From the NCBI RefSeq assembly GCF_030718995.1, contig NZ_CP132204.1:2356001-2420000 (forward strand): a stretch of DNA of 64,000 bases, given 5' to 3'. Positions 18,469 to 26,873 of the stretch are shown here, piece by piece (positions within the stretch are counted from its first letter, which is position 1; the number at the start of each line of letters is the position of its first letter). The notes under the pieces were generated by a model. It was not told the DNA's origin. It searched no databases and was given only the letters and a program-made list of their open reading frames with translations. Position numbers and translations under genes: made by a program. This DNA is from Arthrobacter oryzae (lineage in GTDB: Bacteria; Actinomycetota; Actinomycetes; Actinomycetales; Micrococcaceae).

Positions 18469-19164
18469 ATGACTTCCGCCAAGACTTTCCCCGCCTCCGC
18501 GGCGCCGAAATTCGCCTCGATCGGTTCCCCCTACTTCGGCATCATGCTGGCTTGCATGGCGGTAGTGCTGATCCTGTCCAACATCGGGGCATCAAAGGGC
18601 GTGGCGATCGGCCCGATCATCACGGACGGCGGCTTTTTCCTCTTTCCGCTGGCCTACATCCTGGGCGACGTCATCAGCGAGGTCTACGGGTTCAAGGTGG
18701 CGCGCAGGGCCATCATCACCACGTTTGCCCTGTCCGTCTTCGCCTCCGCCTGCTACTGGGTGATCATCGCGCTGCCCGGCTTTGACGATGAGTTCGGCGC
18801 CTCGAAGCAGGCCGCACTCGAGGGCGCGCTGGGGCCGGTTCCGCAGATTGTCCTGGCCTCGCTGCTGGCGTTCCTGGCCGGCCAGACCATCAACTCCTGG
18901 ATCCTGGTGAAGATGAAGGCCCGCACGGGCGAGAAATCCCTCTGGGCCCGGATCATGAGCTCATCGGTCGCCGGCGAATTTGTGGACACGCTCATCTTCT
19001 GCAGCATCGCGGCGTCGGTCATCGGCATCACGGACTTCGGCACCTTCGTGAACTACGTGGTGGTCGGCTTCCTCTACAAGACCCTGGTGGAGTTCGCGTT
19101 TGTGCCGCTGACCTCGCTTGCCATCGGCTGGGTGAAGAAGCGCGAACCGAGCTACGGGGCGTAG
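18469..19164 (+). CDS. yhhQ: Queuosine precursor transporter, YhhQ/COG1738 family
   Basis: This integral membrane protein (231 residues, about 6 TM) imports queuosine precursors (preQ0/preQ1 or queuine). Family features are NIGASKGVAIGPIITDGG, FPLAYILGDVISEVYGFK and the later GEFVDTLIFCSIA. ATG 18469 is chosen since the first conserved block begins about 20 residues later; 27 extra codons are open upstream but unlike the family. It shares a role with tgt at 20362. Together they allow queuosine salvage, and no de novo queuosine genes are in the window. Confidence 0.92.
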   Translation: MTSAKTFPASAAPKFASIGSPYFGIMLACMAVVLILSNIGASKGVAIGPIITDGGFFLFPLAYILGDVISEVYGFKVARRAIITTFALSVFASACYWVIIALPGFDDEFGASKQAALEGALGPVPQIVLASLLAFLAGQTINSWILVKMKARTGEKSLWARIMSSSVAGEFVDTLIFCSIAASVIGITDFGTFVNYVVVGFLYKTLVEFAFVPLTSLAIGWVKKREPSYGA

Positions 19165-19188
19165 GACTCCCGGCTCCCAGTCGCCGAA

Positions 19189-19248
19189 GTCGCCGGAAAG
19201 GTGCCGGTTCGCCGGAAGTTTGCGGCGAGTTCGCACCGTTCCGGCGAA
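19189..19248. repeat. 19 bp-period palindromic array (TCGCCGGAA type), copy 1
   Basis: GTCGCCGGAA (19189) and TTCGCCGGAA (19208) are 19 bp apart. The inverted forms TTGCGGCGAG (19220) and TTCCGGCGAA (19239) follow, again 19 bp apart. The array at 20282 has exactly the same offsets (0, 19, 31, 50). This copy lies between convergent yhhQ and the AbiEi/DUF559-like gene. Confidence 0.8.
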
Positions 19249-19270
19249 CTCGGAACAAAGAGCCGCGGGC

Positions 19271-20215
19271 TCAGGGCATACGTGGGCGGCCGGCCAAGGC
19301 CCGGAGGACACGGTTCTTGAATTCCTGCTCCCGGAACAGGTCCTTCCACTCGACCCGGACGAAAAGCCATCCTTCCTCCGTCAATGCCTTCTCGCGGAGA
19401 CGTTCCTGGAAGAGCACCTCGCCGGTGGGCTGGAAGTCGAAGTACTTGAGCCTGCCGTCGAACTCCAACGCGACCTTCTCCTCCTTCCAAGCGAAGTCCA
19501 GGCGGTGCCTCCCGGCTCGGCTCGTGACCTCAACCTGCGGCTCCGGAAGTCTGATCTTCAGTCGGAGGAGCAGTTCCCGGGTCAGCGTCTCGCCGGGGGA
19601 CTCCGAGCGGGGGTCGGCTGCGGCCAGGACTCGACGGAAGGTCCGGACACCCCGCCGCCCGTCCAGTGAATCCGCCATTTCCTGCAGCAATGACCGGTTG
19701 GCGCCGAGGCGCAGAGCGTGGTCCATCACGATGAGCGCTTGCCGATAGTTCAGCATCATGCAGCAATCCGCAGCAGTCCTCTCTATCGAGGTGGTCGGCA
19801 GGCCGCCCACCGATGTCACCTCGTTGTGGGCGAACGGGCGCGTATGGCACTGCACATCCTTGCCGTGGCGCTCACTCGACGGGCGCACGCGCTGTAGAAG
19901 ATGGATTACGTCATCCACGTTCCAGAGGTGGAGTCGGTGAAGCCGTGCGGCGGAAGTGTGGCTGCAGGCAAAGCCGCCTGCCGACGTCGTGCGTGTTCCG
20001 TGCGCATGGGCGTAAATCAACTGCCGGCTCCGGACGCGAGGGGACTGGGAGTTCCAAGTGCTGGCGCGGACATAGCAGCCGTAGCGCAGCCGGACAAGGG
20101 AACCGGTATCCACCAGGGATTTGATAGATCGCGAGCCAAAGCCGAGGTCGATGAGCTGGTCCGTGCGCCAGAGGTTGCCTGTCGCCGGGAGCGTGGGGGT
20201 GGTGTGAGGAGGCAT
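19271..20215 (-). CDS. Orphan AbiEi-like / DUF559 nuclease-fold protein
   Basis: This 314-residue protein has an N-terminal winged helix of AbiEi antitoxin type (DLGFGSRSIKSLVDTGSLVRL at about residues 22-43) and a C-terminal DUF559/Vsr-like fold whose core RHRLDFAWKEEKVALEFDG has the D...E/D...K spacing of PD-(D/E)XK enzymes. Such genes are common as singletons in actinobacteria, and no AbiEii toxin is beside it. Function is unknown; defence or DNA repair is possible. It splits two queuosine salvage genes and is bracketed by two copies of one palindromic array, which suggests insertion. Confidence 0.75.
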   Translation of the reverse strand: MPPHTTPTLPATGNLWRTDQLIDLGFGSRSIKSLVDTGSLVRLRYGCYVRASTWNSQSPRVRSRQLIYAHAHGTRTTSAGGFACSHTSAARLHRLHLWNVDDVIHLLQRVRPSSERHGKDVQCHTRPFAHNEVTSVGGLPTTSIERTAADCCMMLNYRQALIVMDHALRLGANRSLLQEMADSLDGRRGVRTFRRVLAAADPRSESPGETLTRELLLRLKIRLPEPQVEVTSRAGRHRLDFAWKEEKVALEFDGRLKYFDFQPTGEVLFQERLREKALTEEGWLFVRVEWKDLFREQEFKNRVLRALAGRPRMP

Positions 20216-20281
20216 GGGATTAGCTTCCGGCGCCGCTGAACCTCCCGGGAGGCCCCGACCTCGTTATGTGGAAAACGCGAG

Positions 20282-20341
20282 GTCGCCGGAACCCTGCGAG
20301 ATCGCCGTAGGCTTCCGGCGACGTCGAACGTTTCCGGCGAT
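20282..20341. repeat. 19 bp-period palindromic array (TCGCCGGAA type), copy 2
   Basis: GTCGCCGGAA (20282) and ATCGCCGTAG (20301), then inverted TTCCGGCGAC (20313) and TTCCGGCGAT (20332). Offsets 0, 19, 31 and 50 are identical to copy 1 at 19189, although the linker sequences differ. It lies between the start of the AbiEi/DUF559-like gene and the end of tgt. Confidence 0.8.
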
Positions 20342-20361
20342 TTCGACGGCGGTGCCCGCCC

Positions 20362-21678
20362 CTAGGAGTAGTAGCGCCCCAGGGTCTCGGCCTTGAAATC
20401 GAAGAAGTTGCCGGCCTCGATGGCAAGCCGGGCGTCGTCCACCATCTTCACCACGAAGCGCTCGTTGTGGATGGAGATGAGCGTTGCCGAGACCATTTCC
20501 TTGGCCTTGAACAGGTGGTGGATGTAGGCCCGGGAGTAGTTCAGGCAGGCGTAGCAGTCGCAGCCTTCCTGCAGCGGACCGAAGTCGCGTTTGTACTTGG
20601 CGCCGGAGAGGTTGAACCGCCCGTCCGGGTGATAGAACGCCGAGTTGCGGGCCACCCGGGTGGGGGAGACGCAGTCGAAGGTGTCCGCACCGTTCTCGAT
20701 CGCGGTGAAGATGTCGTCCGGCTCGGAAATGCCCAGCAGGTGCCGCGGCTTGTCCTCCGGCAGTTCCTCGTTGCACCAGCGCACAATCGTGCCCAGATTG
20801 TCCTTCTCCAGCGCCCCGCCGATGCCGAAGCCGTCGAAGTTCATGGCACCGAGGTCCCGGCAGGCCTTGCGCCGCAGGTCCTCGTACTGGGCTCCCTGGA
20901 TCACGCCAAAGAGCGCCTGGTAGGGCTTTCCCGCCCGCTCGGATGTAAGCCGGAAGTGCTCGGCAAGGCAGCGTTCGGCCCAGCGGCGGGTGCGTTCCAG
21001 CGACTCCTCCTGGTAGCCGCGGGAGTTCTGCAGCGTGGTGAGCTCATCGAACGCGAACATGATGTCCGCGCCGATCTGGTGCTGGACGTTCATGGAGATC
21101 TCGGGGCTGAAGCGGTGCCGGTCGCCGTTGAGGTGGCTCTTGAACCACACGCCCTCCTCGTCCACGTGGGCCAGGCGTTCCTTGCCGGGGGCGACGGCGT
21201 CATCCGGGACTGCCGCGTCCGCGGCAGACACAGTCTTCATGTCGATGACCTTTTTGAACCCCGAACCCAGGCTCATCACCTGGAACCCGCCGGAGTCCGT
21301 GAAGGTGGGCCCGCGCCAGTTCATGAAGGCACCGAGTCCGCCGGCTTCGTCCAGGATGTCCGCCCCCGGCTGGAGGTACAGGTGGTAGGCGTTGGCCAGC
21401 ACCGCCTGCGCGCCGAGTTCGGCAACGGACTCGGGCAGCACTGACTTCACGGTGGCCTTGGTGCCCACGGCGATGAACGCCGGCGTCTGGATCTCGCCGT
21501 GCGGAGTGCTGATGGTGCCGGTCCGGCCCAGGAACCCACCGCCGTTGGCGGCCACCTGCTCCGGCGTCGGCGAGCACGTCTCGCTCAGCCGCTTGCCCAC
21601 GGTAAAGGAAAACTCGGACTGCAGGGCCGGGGCACCCGGCTCGAGAGGCGGGCGTGAGGGGTCAGTATTGGCTGGCAC
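20362..21678 (-). CDS. tgt: tRNA-guanine transglycosylase
   Basis: This 438-residue enzyme exchanges G34 in GUN-anticodon tRNAs for a queuosine precursor. It has the TIM-barrel motifs DSGGFQVMSLG (base recognition and catalysis) and DTFDCVSPTRVARN, plus the zinc site CDCYACLNYSRAYIHHL near the C-terminus. A 30-residue N-terminal extension precedes the usual start. With yhhQ nearby, the enzyme probably uses imported preQ1 or queuine. Confidence 0.95.
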   Translation of the reverse strand: MPANTDPSRPPLEPGAPALQSEFSFTVGKRLSETCSPTPEQVAANGGGFLGRTGTISTPHGEIQTPAFIAVGTKATVKSVLPESVAELGAQAVLANAYHLYLQPGADILDEAGGLGAFMNWRGPTFTDSGGFQVMSLGSGFKKVIDMKTVSAADAAVPDDAVAPGKERLAHVDEEGVWFKSHLNGDRHRFSPEISMNVQHQIGADIMFAFDELTTLQNSRGYQEESLERTRRWAERCLAEHFRLTSERAGKPYQALFGVIQGAQYEDLRRKACRDLGAMNFDGFGIGGALEKDNLGTIVRWCNEELPEDKPRHLLGISEPDDIFTAIENGADTFDCVSPTRVARNSAFYHPDGRFNLSGAKYKRDFGPLQEGCDCYACLNYSRAYIHHLFKAKEMVSATLISIHNERFVVKMVDDARLAIEAGNFFDFKAETLGRYYS

Positions 21679-21721
21679 GGTTCAAGTGTGCCAGCTTGTT
21701 CCGGGGAAACTTAGCCCGGCG

Positions 21722-22447
21722 TCAGTGCACGGGGTCCGATGTGGGATAGTTCTCAGCGCGCCAGTTGTCCCAGCTGGTGCGGATTTCCTCGAGCCGGTGC
21801 GCCCCCAGGTCGTAGGTGGAGATGATCGCCATGGATCCGCCGTCGGGCCTCACTTCGGCGATGGGCGGCTGGTCGGCCACGATCAGGAGGCCGTCGCCGT
21901 GTTCGGCGTAGCTGTGCACCGTGAGCCCCACCTGGTGGTTGGTCCGGTACCAGACCTTGCCGGAGATCTCCTCGCCGGTGGGCAGTGTCAGCGAGTACGG
22001 CTCACCCGGCTTCGGGATGTCACGGAGGCCTAGCTTGTCGATCGCCGAGCCGTCCCCGCCCGGAACGGAGAAGAAAGCTGTGCGGCGCTTGCCGTGCGGG
22101 TGGTGTTCCAGGGCGAAGCGGAGCTGCTGGAGGAACGTCAACCAGCTCTGGGTGATGTCCTCGTCCCAGGCAGCCCACTCGGAATTGTGGTCCAGGGCGG
22201 CCCGCGTCACGCTCACCTCAGTGCCGGTGGGAACGGGCTTCAGGGAGAACTCGTCGCCGCCGTCCACGGTCAGGCTCGTGTGGTCGGGGCCTTCGACCAC
22301 GGTGTCCTTGAAATAGATCTCGTTGATTTCGGCGGCAAGGTCGTCGGCTTCCCAGCCGTGCCACTGGGCAACTCTTGCCGGTTCGCGCAGCATTGTCCAA
22401 ACCTGCTGCGCATCGGAGTTGATCACAACGCTCAGATTGTTCGTCAT
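21722..22447 (-). CDS. SRPBCC/AHSA1-like domain protein
   Basis: This 241-residue soluble protein begins with an SRPBCC (START-like) fold, seen in VVINSDAQQVWTMLREPARV and the beta-rich stretch to about residue 130. The C-terminal half continues with a probable second domain. Members bind hydrophobic ligands in a deep cavity. It is on the same strand as tgt but separated by 43 bases. No specific function can be assigned. Confidence 0.7.
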   Translation of the reverse strand: MTNNLSVVINSDAQQVWTMLREPARVAQWHGWEADDLAAEINEIYFKDTVVEGPDHTSLTVDGGDEFSLKPVPTGTEVSVTRAALDHNSEWAAWDEDITQSWLTFLQQLRFALEHHPHGKRRTAFFSVPGGDGSAIDKLGLRDIPKPGEPYSLTLPTGEEISGKVWYRTNHQVGLTVHSYAEHGDGLLIVADQPPIAEVRPDGGSMAIISTYDLGAHRLEEIRTSWDNWRAENYPTSDPVH

Positions 22448-22507
22448 GGGGTGAATCTACAACTCCCGGCGCCTGCCGGGTAGGGCCAAACGGATACGGC
22501 CTGCCCC

Positions 22508-23530
22508 TCAGCCCCGCACGGATTCCAGCTCGTTGCCGATCCGGCGCTCCAGTTCCTTCAGCCCGATGGTTTCCGAGCCGCCGTGCGCCCGCAGGAACAT
22601 CAGGGCTTCAAGCCGCAGCAGCCGCCATTCGCGTTCGGCGTCCGGGTTCGAGTTGTCGATGGCCCGGAAGATTTCCTTGTCATACAGGTTGGGTTCGTTC
22701 AGCGACCGCTGGCGGACTTTGGCGTTGATCCGCGCCTTGAACGGGTCCGTTTCCATGGCGTCGGGGGCGCGGAGCAGCTTTTCGTACACCTCGGCACGGT
22801 CCTCCTGCCCGTTCTGCCGGCAGATGTAGCTGGACAGGGCCAGCGCCGCCTCCACGGATGTCCACCGGCCCGGGTTCCCGTCAAAGGGGAGCACGTTGAG
22901 CAGGTCCGCCACCGCGAGGGCGCCGTCGGCATCCTTGAGGATGACGAACAATTCGTGGGCGAGGTCGCTGAGGTCCTTGAGGCAGCTCCCGGACTTGGTG
23001 TTGATGCCCTTGGCCAGCCGGTCGCTCAGCAGCATCACGCCCATTGCGTCCGGGTGGGCTGCCGCCGCGGCTTCCACCACGGACTCGGGCGTCCCCGCCG
23101 GTTCCGGGATCAGCGCCAGCTCGTCCTCGTCCGGACCGGCTGCGGCGGCTGCGGCGGCCGCTGCGGCCGGTGTGGTGGCCGGCAGGGGAGGAACGACGAC
23201 GGCGGGAGCCGCCGGGGCGGTGTCCTCACCGGCGTCGGGGTGATCCAGCAGCTGAAGCGGGGCGGCGGCCTCGGACGCTACGGAAACGGCGTCCTCCGGG
23301 CCCGTGCCGGGGCCGGCCACGAAGACCGTGGAGCCGGCCGCGATGCGCAGGATCCCGCCGCCGGTGAGGGTTGCAAGGACCACCGCCGGCGTGCCGAAAT
23401 CGTCATCCTCAACAAGGACGCTCTGGACTTCGGCGGACCGTTCGCCGTCGGGAAGGAGGAGCAGGTGGCCGGTCTGCAGAGAGCCAGCCTGGAGCTCGCT
23501 GTAGTGCTGGGCGGCTGGGCGGTGGGTCAT
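22508..23530 (-). CDS. Conserved actinobacterial protein, DUF6707-like
   Basis: This 340-residue soluble protein has a beta-rich N-terminal part (residues 1-85), a low-complexity Ala/Pro linker with an Ala run (about 110-135), and an all-alpha C-terminal part rich in Leu and acidic residues (140-340). The C-terminal domain resembles the DUF6707 family as I remember it, which needs a search. No enzymatic motif, signal peptide or membrane segment is seen. It stands alone between the SRPBCC and Nudix genes. Confidence 0.65.
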   Translation of the reverse strand: MTHRPAAQHYSELQAGSLQTGHLLLLPDGERSAEVQSVLVEDDDFGTPAVVLATLTGGGILRIAAGSTVFVAGPGTGPEDAVSVASEAAAPLQLLDHPDAGEDTAPAAPAVVVPPLPATTPAAAAAAAAAAGPDEDELALIPEPAGTPESVVEAAAAAHPDAMGVMLLSDRLAKGINTKSGSCLKDLSDLAHELFVILKDADGALAVADLLNVLPFDGNPGRWTSVEAALALSSYICRQNGQEDRAEVYEKLLRAPDAMETDPFKARINAKVRQRSLNEPNLYDKEIFRAIDNSNPDAEREWRLLRLEALMFLRAHGGSETIGLKELERRIGNELESVRG

Positions 23531-23640
23531 CGGGAGTCCTTAAGTTCTCTTGCGGTCCGCCCTACAGTCTACAAAGGACCCTGCCCGAAATCGGGGACGC
23601 CCGGGTTCCTTCGAGCGTCCCGCGCAACGGCCCTCGCGTC

Positions 23641-24180
23641 CTAGCTGCCAACCCCCGCGAACGCGAGCGCCTGCCGGACAAGCGCCCCGCGGCCGCCGCT
23701 GAACTCCAGCTGCACGTCCGGGCTCAGGACCTCCTCCGGGGTCATCCAGGTGAGCTCCAAGGCGTCCTGGCGGGGTTCGCATTCACCCGTGACCGGGATG
23801 ATGTAAGCCAGCGAAACGGCATGCTGCCGGTCGTCGGTGAATCCGGTGTGGGACGGCGCCGGGAAGTATTCGGCCACGGTGAAGGGCACCGGGCTGATGG
23901 GAAGCTGGGGGAAGGCCAGCGGGCCGAGGTCTTTCTCCATGTGGCGGAGCAGTGCCGCGCGGATGGTCTCGCGGTAGAGGACGCGGCCGGACACGAGGGA
24001 GCGGACCATCGTGCCGTCCTCGTCGGCCTGCAGCAGCGTGCCCACTTCGTTCACGAACCCCAAGGGATCGAGGCGGACGGGTACGGCTTCCACGTAAACC
24101 ATGGGAAGCCGGCCCCGGGCTTCGAAGAGGTCCTCGTCGGACAGCCAGCCGGGATTCGGGTCAGGGGTGCGCACGTTCAT
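23641..24180 (-). CDS. Nudix-fold protein with degenerate Nudix box (DUF4916 type)
   Basis: This 179-residue protein looks like the Nudix-related DUF4916 family of actinobacteria. The Nudix box region reads GRVLYRETIRAALLRHMEKD: the Gly, first Glu and Arg are kept, but the RE and EExG metal-binding pairs are RH and EKDLG. Metal binding and hydrolase activity are therefore doubtful. ATG 24180 is directly at the conserved N-terminus (NPGWLSDEDL). The neighbours give no functional hint. Confidence 0.78.
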   Translation of the reverse strand: MNVRTPDPNPGWLSDEDLFEARGRLPMVYVEAVPVRLDPLGFVNEVGTLLQADEDGTMVRSLVSGRVLYRETIRAALLRHMEKDLGPLAFPQLPISPVPFTVAEYFPAPSHTGFTDDRQHAVSLAYIIPVTGECEPRQDALELTWMTPEEVLSPDVQLEFSGGRGALVRQALAFAGVGS

Positions 24181-24249
24181 GCTTAAGTTCTACCCCATCC
24201 CTGCCCGAACCCCGCGCCGGACCGTCACACGCCCCGCAGTCAGCACCCG

Positions 24250-24966
24250 TCAGTGGCGCGAAGAAACCCAGAGCGCCGGGGCGTCCCCGCCCGCTGCATC
24301 GGGGCTGGCCACGTGCAGGGTCCGGCCGAAGGCCTCTTCCGTCATGGTCACCGTGATGCCCGCAGCCGCCAGCCGGTCCCGCAGGGCCGACAGTTCGCCC
24401 GTGTACTCAAATCCAAGCCCGGTCCGCGGAGCGCCGCTTGCGGGCCGCGCCATCAGCACCCCGCCGTTCTTGGCGGTGAAATCCGCGGTTTCGTCGTCAT
24501 CCGGCACCGGCCGGAGCCGGGCGCCCATGTTCCGCAGGGTCTGCGCGGCCGCCTCGGCGTCCGGCGTGAACCAGACTTCGACGACGGCGAGTCCCGGATC
24601 GGCATCAGCGCACTGGGCGCCGTGGGCGGCTTTGTCGGCGAAGAAGCTGAAACCGTCCTCGCCGGTGATCCGGCAGGCGGCGCCGTGGTCGGCGTCGACC
24701 AGTTCGGCCGGCGACGTCCCGGACTCCGCACCGGCCTCGTTGGTGCGCCGGGCGAATTCGGCGAGGTCGCCCACTTCGACGCCGAACGACGTCGTGCCGT
24801 CTTCGGCGGAACCTGCCCCGGCGGCGTGCAGCGCCAGGCGGCCGGAACCGGAGTCGTACTCTTTCCACGGGCCGTCATCGACCGTCTTCACCATTCCCAG
24901 CTCCGTCAGGAGCTGCTCCCAGTGGTCCAGGCGGGACGTGAAATGGACGGGGCGGACACGCAACAT
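24250..24966 (-). CDS. VOC (glyoxalase/bleomycin resistance) family protein
   Basis: This 238-residue protein has two tandem VOC betaalphabetabetabeta modules, at about residues 1-115 and 120-235, as in single-chain VOC enzymes. It starts MLRVRPVHFTSRLDHWEQ. Metal ligands are not obvious, so ligand binding or sequestration is as likely as catalysis. ATG 24966 is chosen because GGAGATCC lies just upstream; the long open frame up to 25743 is the shadow of the YdeI-type gene on the plus strand. It is divergent from that gene. Confidence 0.8.
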   Translation of the reverse strand: MLRVRPVHFTSRLDHWEQLLTELGMVKTVDDGPWKEYDSGSGRLALHAAGAGSAEDGTTSFGVEVGDLAEFARRTNEAGAESGTSPAELVDADHGAACRITGEDGFSFFADKAAHGAQCADADPGLAVVEVWFTPDAEAAAQTLRNMGARLRPVPDDDETADFTAKNGGVLMARPASGAPRTGLGFEYTGELSALRDRLAAAGITVTMTEEAFGRTLHVASPDAAGGDAPALWVSSRH

Positions 24967-25059
24967 TGGATCTCCTGGGCTGGTTGGCGGTGACAACGAC
25001 GGCGACAAGGCCATGATGCCACGCCTTGAATAAGGAATCCCCGGTAGCAGAATGGTGCC

Positions 25060-25656
25060 ATGGCCATCGAACTTGAGGAACTGCTGGTGAAGGATGCCGC
25101 CGAATGGCGCAGCTGGCTGGAACAACACCATGCCACCAGCCCGGGCGTCTGGCTCGTGCTGCACAAGAAGGGCGGCAACACCACGGAGCTGGACTACGAG
25201 GCTGCGCTGCAGGAGGCGCTGTGCTTCGGCTGGATCGACGGCCAGGGCAAAAGGCGCGACGACGACAGCTCCCTTCAACGGATGACGCGCCGCGGACCCA
25301 AGAGCGTATGGTCGGCGCGGAACGTGGACCGCATCGGCAAGCTTGAGGCTGCAGGCAGAATGACTTCCGCGGGCAGGGCCGCCGTCGAGGCTGCCAAGGC
25401 TGACGGGCGCTGGGAAGTGGCGTATTCCGGAGCAGCCTCCGCCGAAGTGCCGCCGGATCTTGCTGCCGCCATCGCGGCTGAGCCGCGGGCGCAGGCCATG
25501 TTCGATGTGCTGACGTCGGTGAACCGTTACGCCCTGATTTACCGCACCAACGCGGTCAAGCAGGCCGCCACCCGGGAACGGAAGATCCAAGGATTCGTGG
25601 AGATGCTCGCGCGCGGCGAAACGCCCTACCCGCAGAAGAAGCGCCCCGCCGTGTAG
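25060..25656 (+). CDS. YdeI/OmpD-associated family protein
   Basis: This 198-residue protein begins with the YdeI-like domain (EWRSWLEQHHATSPGVWLVL, then ALCFGWIDGQGKRRDD) and ends in the Arg/Lys-rich segment usual for the family (TRERKIQGFVEML). Family members are small cytoplasmic proteins of uncertain role, some linked to antimicrobial peptide resistance. The gene stands alone on the plus strand and faces the fbp operon. Confidence 0.85.
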   Translation: MAIELEELLVKDAAEWRSWLEQHHATSPGVWLVLHKKGGNTTELDYEAALQEALCFGWIDGQGKRRDDDSSLQRMTRRGPKSVWSARNVDRIGKLEAAGRMTSAGRAAVEAAKADGRWEVAYSGAASAEVPPDLAAAIAAEPRAQAMFDVLTSVNRYALIYRTNAVKQAATRERKIQGFVEMLARGETPYPQKKRPAV

Positions 25657-25682
25657 CGGGGCGCCAGACGGACCATCACGCG

Positions 25683-26873
25683 TCAGGCGCTGGCGTCCTC
25701 GTCCACCGGGAAAGCCACGGCTTCGCCCACCACGCGCAGGCAAAGCTCCATGCCCGGCCGCGCGATGGAGGCGTTCCAGTGCCGGATGGTGATCACTTCG
25801 CCGCCGCCCGGGAAGCGGTAGTCCGGGGTAGCCCCGGCTGCCAGTTCCGGCGGGACGGCCAGCTTCAGGCGCACTGTGGTTTCCGGCCCGAAGTAGTCCG
25901 TATCGACCACCACGCCGCGGATGGGTCCGTCCTCTGCAATACGGATCTGCTCGGGCCGCAGCATGAGCTGCACGCGGCCCTGGGCCGGGGGCCTGCGCAC
26001 CGGAATGCCGCCGAGCGAACAGGTGGCGAGCGAGCCCTCCATCCAGGCGTCCAGAATGACGGCGTCGCCCAGGAACTCCGCGGTGGCGCGGTCCGCGGGG
26101 CGGGTGTAGACCACAAAGGGATTACCGATCTGCGCCAGCTTACCGCCGCGCATCACCGCCACCTGGTCCGCGAAGGACAGTGCCTCGGCCTGGTCATGGG
26201 TGACCAGGATGGTGGTCACCCCGGCTTCGTTGAGCACCTTGGCCACGGCGCGGCGCGTGGCCACGCGAAGGCCGGCGTCCAGCGCGGAGAAGGGCTCGTC
26301 CAGCAGCATCAGTTCCGGCTCGCGGGCCAGGGCGCGGGCCAGTGCCACGCGCTGCTGCTGGCCGCCGGAGAGCTGGTGCGGCCGGCGCTTGGCCATCGAG
26401 GGATCGAGGGACACCATTTCCAGGAGCTCACCCACCCGGGCCGCGACCTCGCGCCTCCCGCCGGAAAGGTGGCCGGCACTGAGGCCGAAGGAGATGTTCT
26501 GGCCCACGGTGAGGTGTGGGAACAGGGCGCCGTCCTGGGCCACGTAGCCTACATGGCGTTTGTGCGCCGGCACCCAGCTGCCCTCACCCGCCACCTTCGC
26601 GCCGTTGAGGGAAATGCTGCCGGTGTCGGGATGCTCGAAGCCCGCAATGAGGCGCAGCAGGGTGGTTTTGCCGGAACCCGAGGGGCCCACGATCGCGGTG
26701 GTGCCGCCCTTGGCCACGGACAGGTTGACGCCCCTGAGGACCGCCTGTGAACCGAAGTTCTTGGTGACGGCCTCGATCTCCAGGTGGTTGTTGGTGCTGG
26801 GCGCCACGGACGGGGCTATCCGCGGTTCCGGAAGCCTGGAGGGGGCATCACGCGAAGTGTAAAAGTCGGTCAC
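25683..26873 (-). CDS. fbpC: Iron(III) ABC transporter ATP-binding protein
   Basis: This 396-residue ATPase powers the FbpABC-type importer. Walker A GPSGSGKT, Q-loop, signature LSGGQQQRVALARAL, Walker B LMLLDEPFSALDAG and the switch His in VTHDQAEALSF are intact, followed by a TOBE-type C-terminal domain from about residue 280. GTG 26873 overlaps the permease stop as GTGA, so translation is coupled. The frame further upstream is a shadow of the permease. Confidence 0.93.
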   Translation of the reverse strand: MTDFYTSRDAPSRLPEPRIAPSVAPSTNNHLEIEAVTKNFGSQAVLRGVNLSVAKGGTTAIVGPSGSGKTTLLRLIAGFEHPDTGSISLNGAKVAGEGSWVPAHKRHVGYVAQDGALFPHLTVGQNISFGLSAGHLSGGRREVAARVGELLEMVSLDPSMAKRRPHQLSGGQQQRVALARALAREPELMLLDEPFSALDAGLRVATRRAVAKVLNEAGVTTILVTHDQAEALSFADQVAVMRGGKLAQIGNPFVVYTRPADRATAEFLGDAVILDAWMEGSLATCSLGGIPVRRPPAQGRVQLMLRPEQIRIAEDGPIRGVVVDTDYFGPETTVRLKLAVPPELAAGATPDYRFPGGGEVITIRHWNASIARPGMELCLRVVGEAVAFPVDEDASA

